Positions 35,942-35,976 of a DNA stretch of 35,976 nt are shown in pieces. Under the pieces are notes generated by a model. The model was not told the origin of the DNA and made no database searches. It worked only from the letters and a program-made list of their open reading frames with translations. Each line of letters opens with the position of its first letter. Positions within the stretch are counted from its first letter, which is position 1. The translations under genes were made by a program, and so were the position numbers. This DNA is from Cyanobacteriota bacterium (GTDB lineage Bacteria > Cyanobacteriota > Cyanobacteriia > Leptolyngbyales > Leptolyngbyaceae). Where the stretch lies: contig JAPLHZ010000127.1 of NCBI GenBank assembly GCA_026389365.1, positions 1 through 35,976 on the forward strand. The letters are read 5' to 3'.

Positions 35942-35976
35942 ATGTCCCTCATCACTCAATTAAAACAAATTTCCGA
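35942..35976 (+). CDS. Possible 5' end of a CDS truncated by the window edge
   Basis: ATG TCC CTC ATC ACT CAA TTA AAA CAA ATT TCC, MSLITQLKQIS; too short to classify. Confidence 0.25.
   Translation, partial: MSLITQLKQIS

Overview
Cyanobacterial chromosomal window: the HIP1-type motif GCGATCGC and its CGATCG core recur throughout, and several families are typical of cyanobacteria. Housekeeping genes flank an accessory island. Left flank (about 1-7.2 kb): LOG-family protein, ProA-like paralog, tRNA-Gly(GCC), TPR protein, histidine-kinase-like protein, CRR6-like protein. Accessory island (about 7.2-19.2 kb): a VapBC-like toxin-antitoxin pair, a lipoprotein with a papain-like Cys/His/Asn pattern, and a co-directional restriction-modification-like cluster. 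That cluster is an MmeI-like N6-adenine methyltransferase, MNT/HEPN toxin-antitoxin pair, a duplicated fragment of the methyltransferase 3' end, a putative DNA-binding protein with a Doc/Fic toxin, a DExH helicase and a GIY-YIG nuclease. Right flank (about 19.2-36 kb): TIGR03943-like protein, wecB, GT2, Ycf29-like response regulator, PHP protein, queA, YraN-like, pentapeptide protein, retropepsin-like protein, carA, STAS protein, mrnC, rlmB with a long Gly-rich repeat N-terminus, DUF1816, alpha/beta hydrolase and DUF2996. The most interesting observations are the RM-like island with embedded toxin-antitoxin modules, the methyltransferase tail duplicated on both sides of the MNT/HEPN module, a ~55-bp direct repeat at the island's left side, two apparent active-site losses (kinase H-box His to Gln, ProA-like Cys to Val), and repeated two-copy tandem duplications at gene 3' ends. 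All family calls come from reading motifs; no database search was run.
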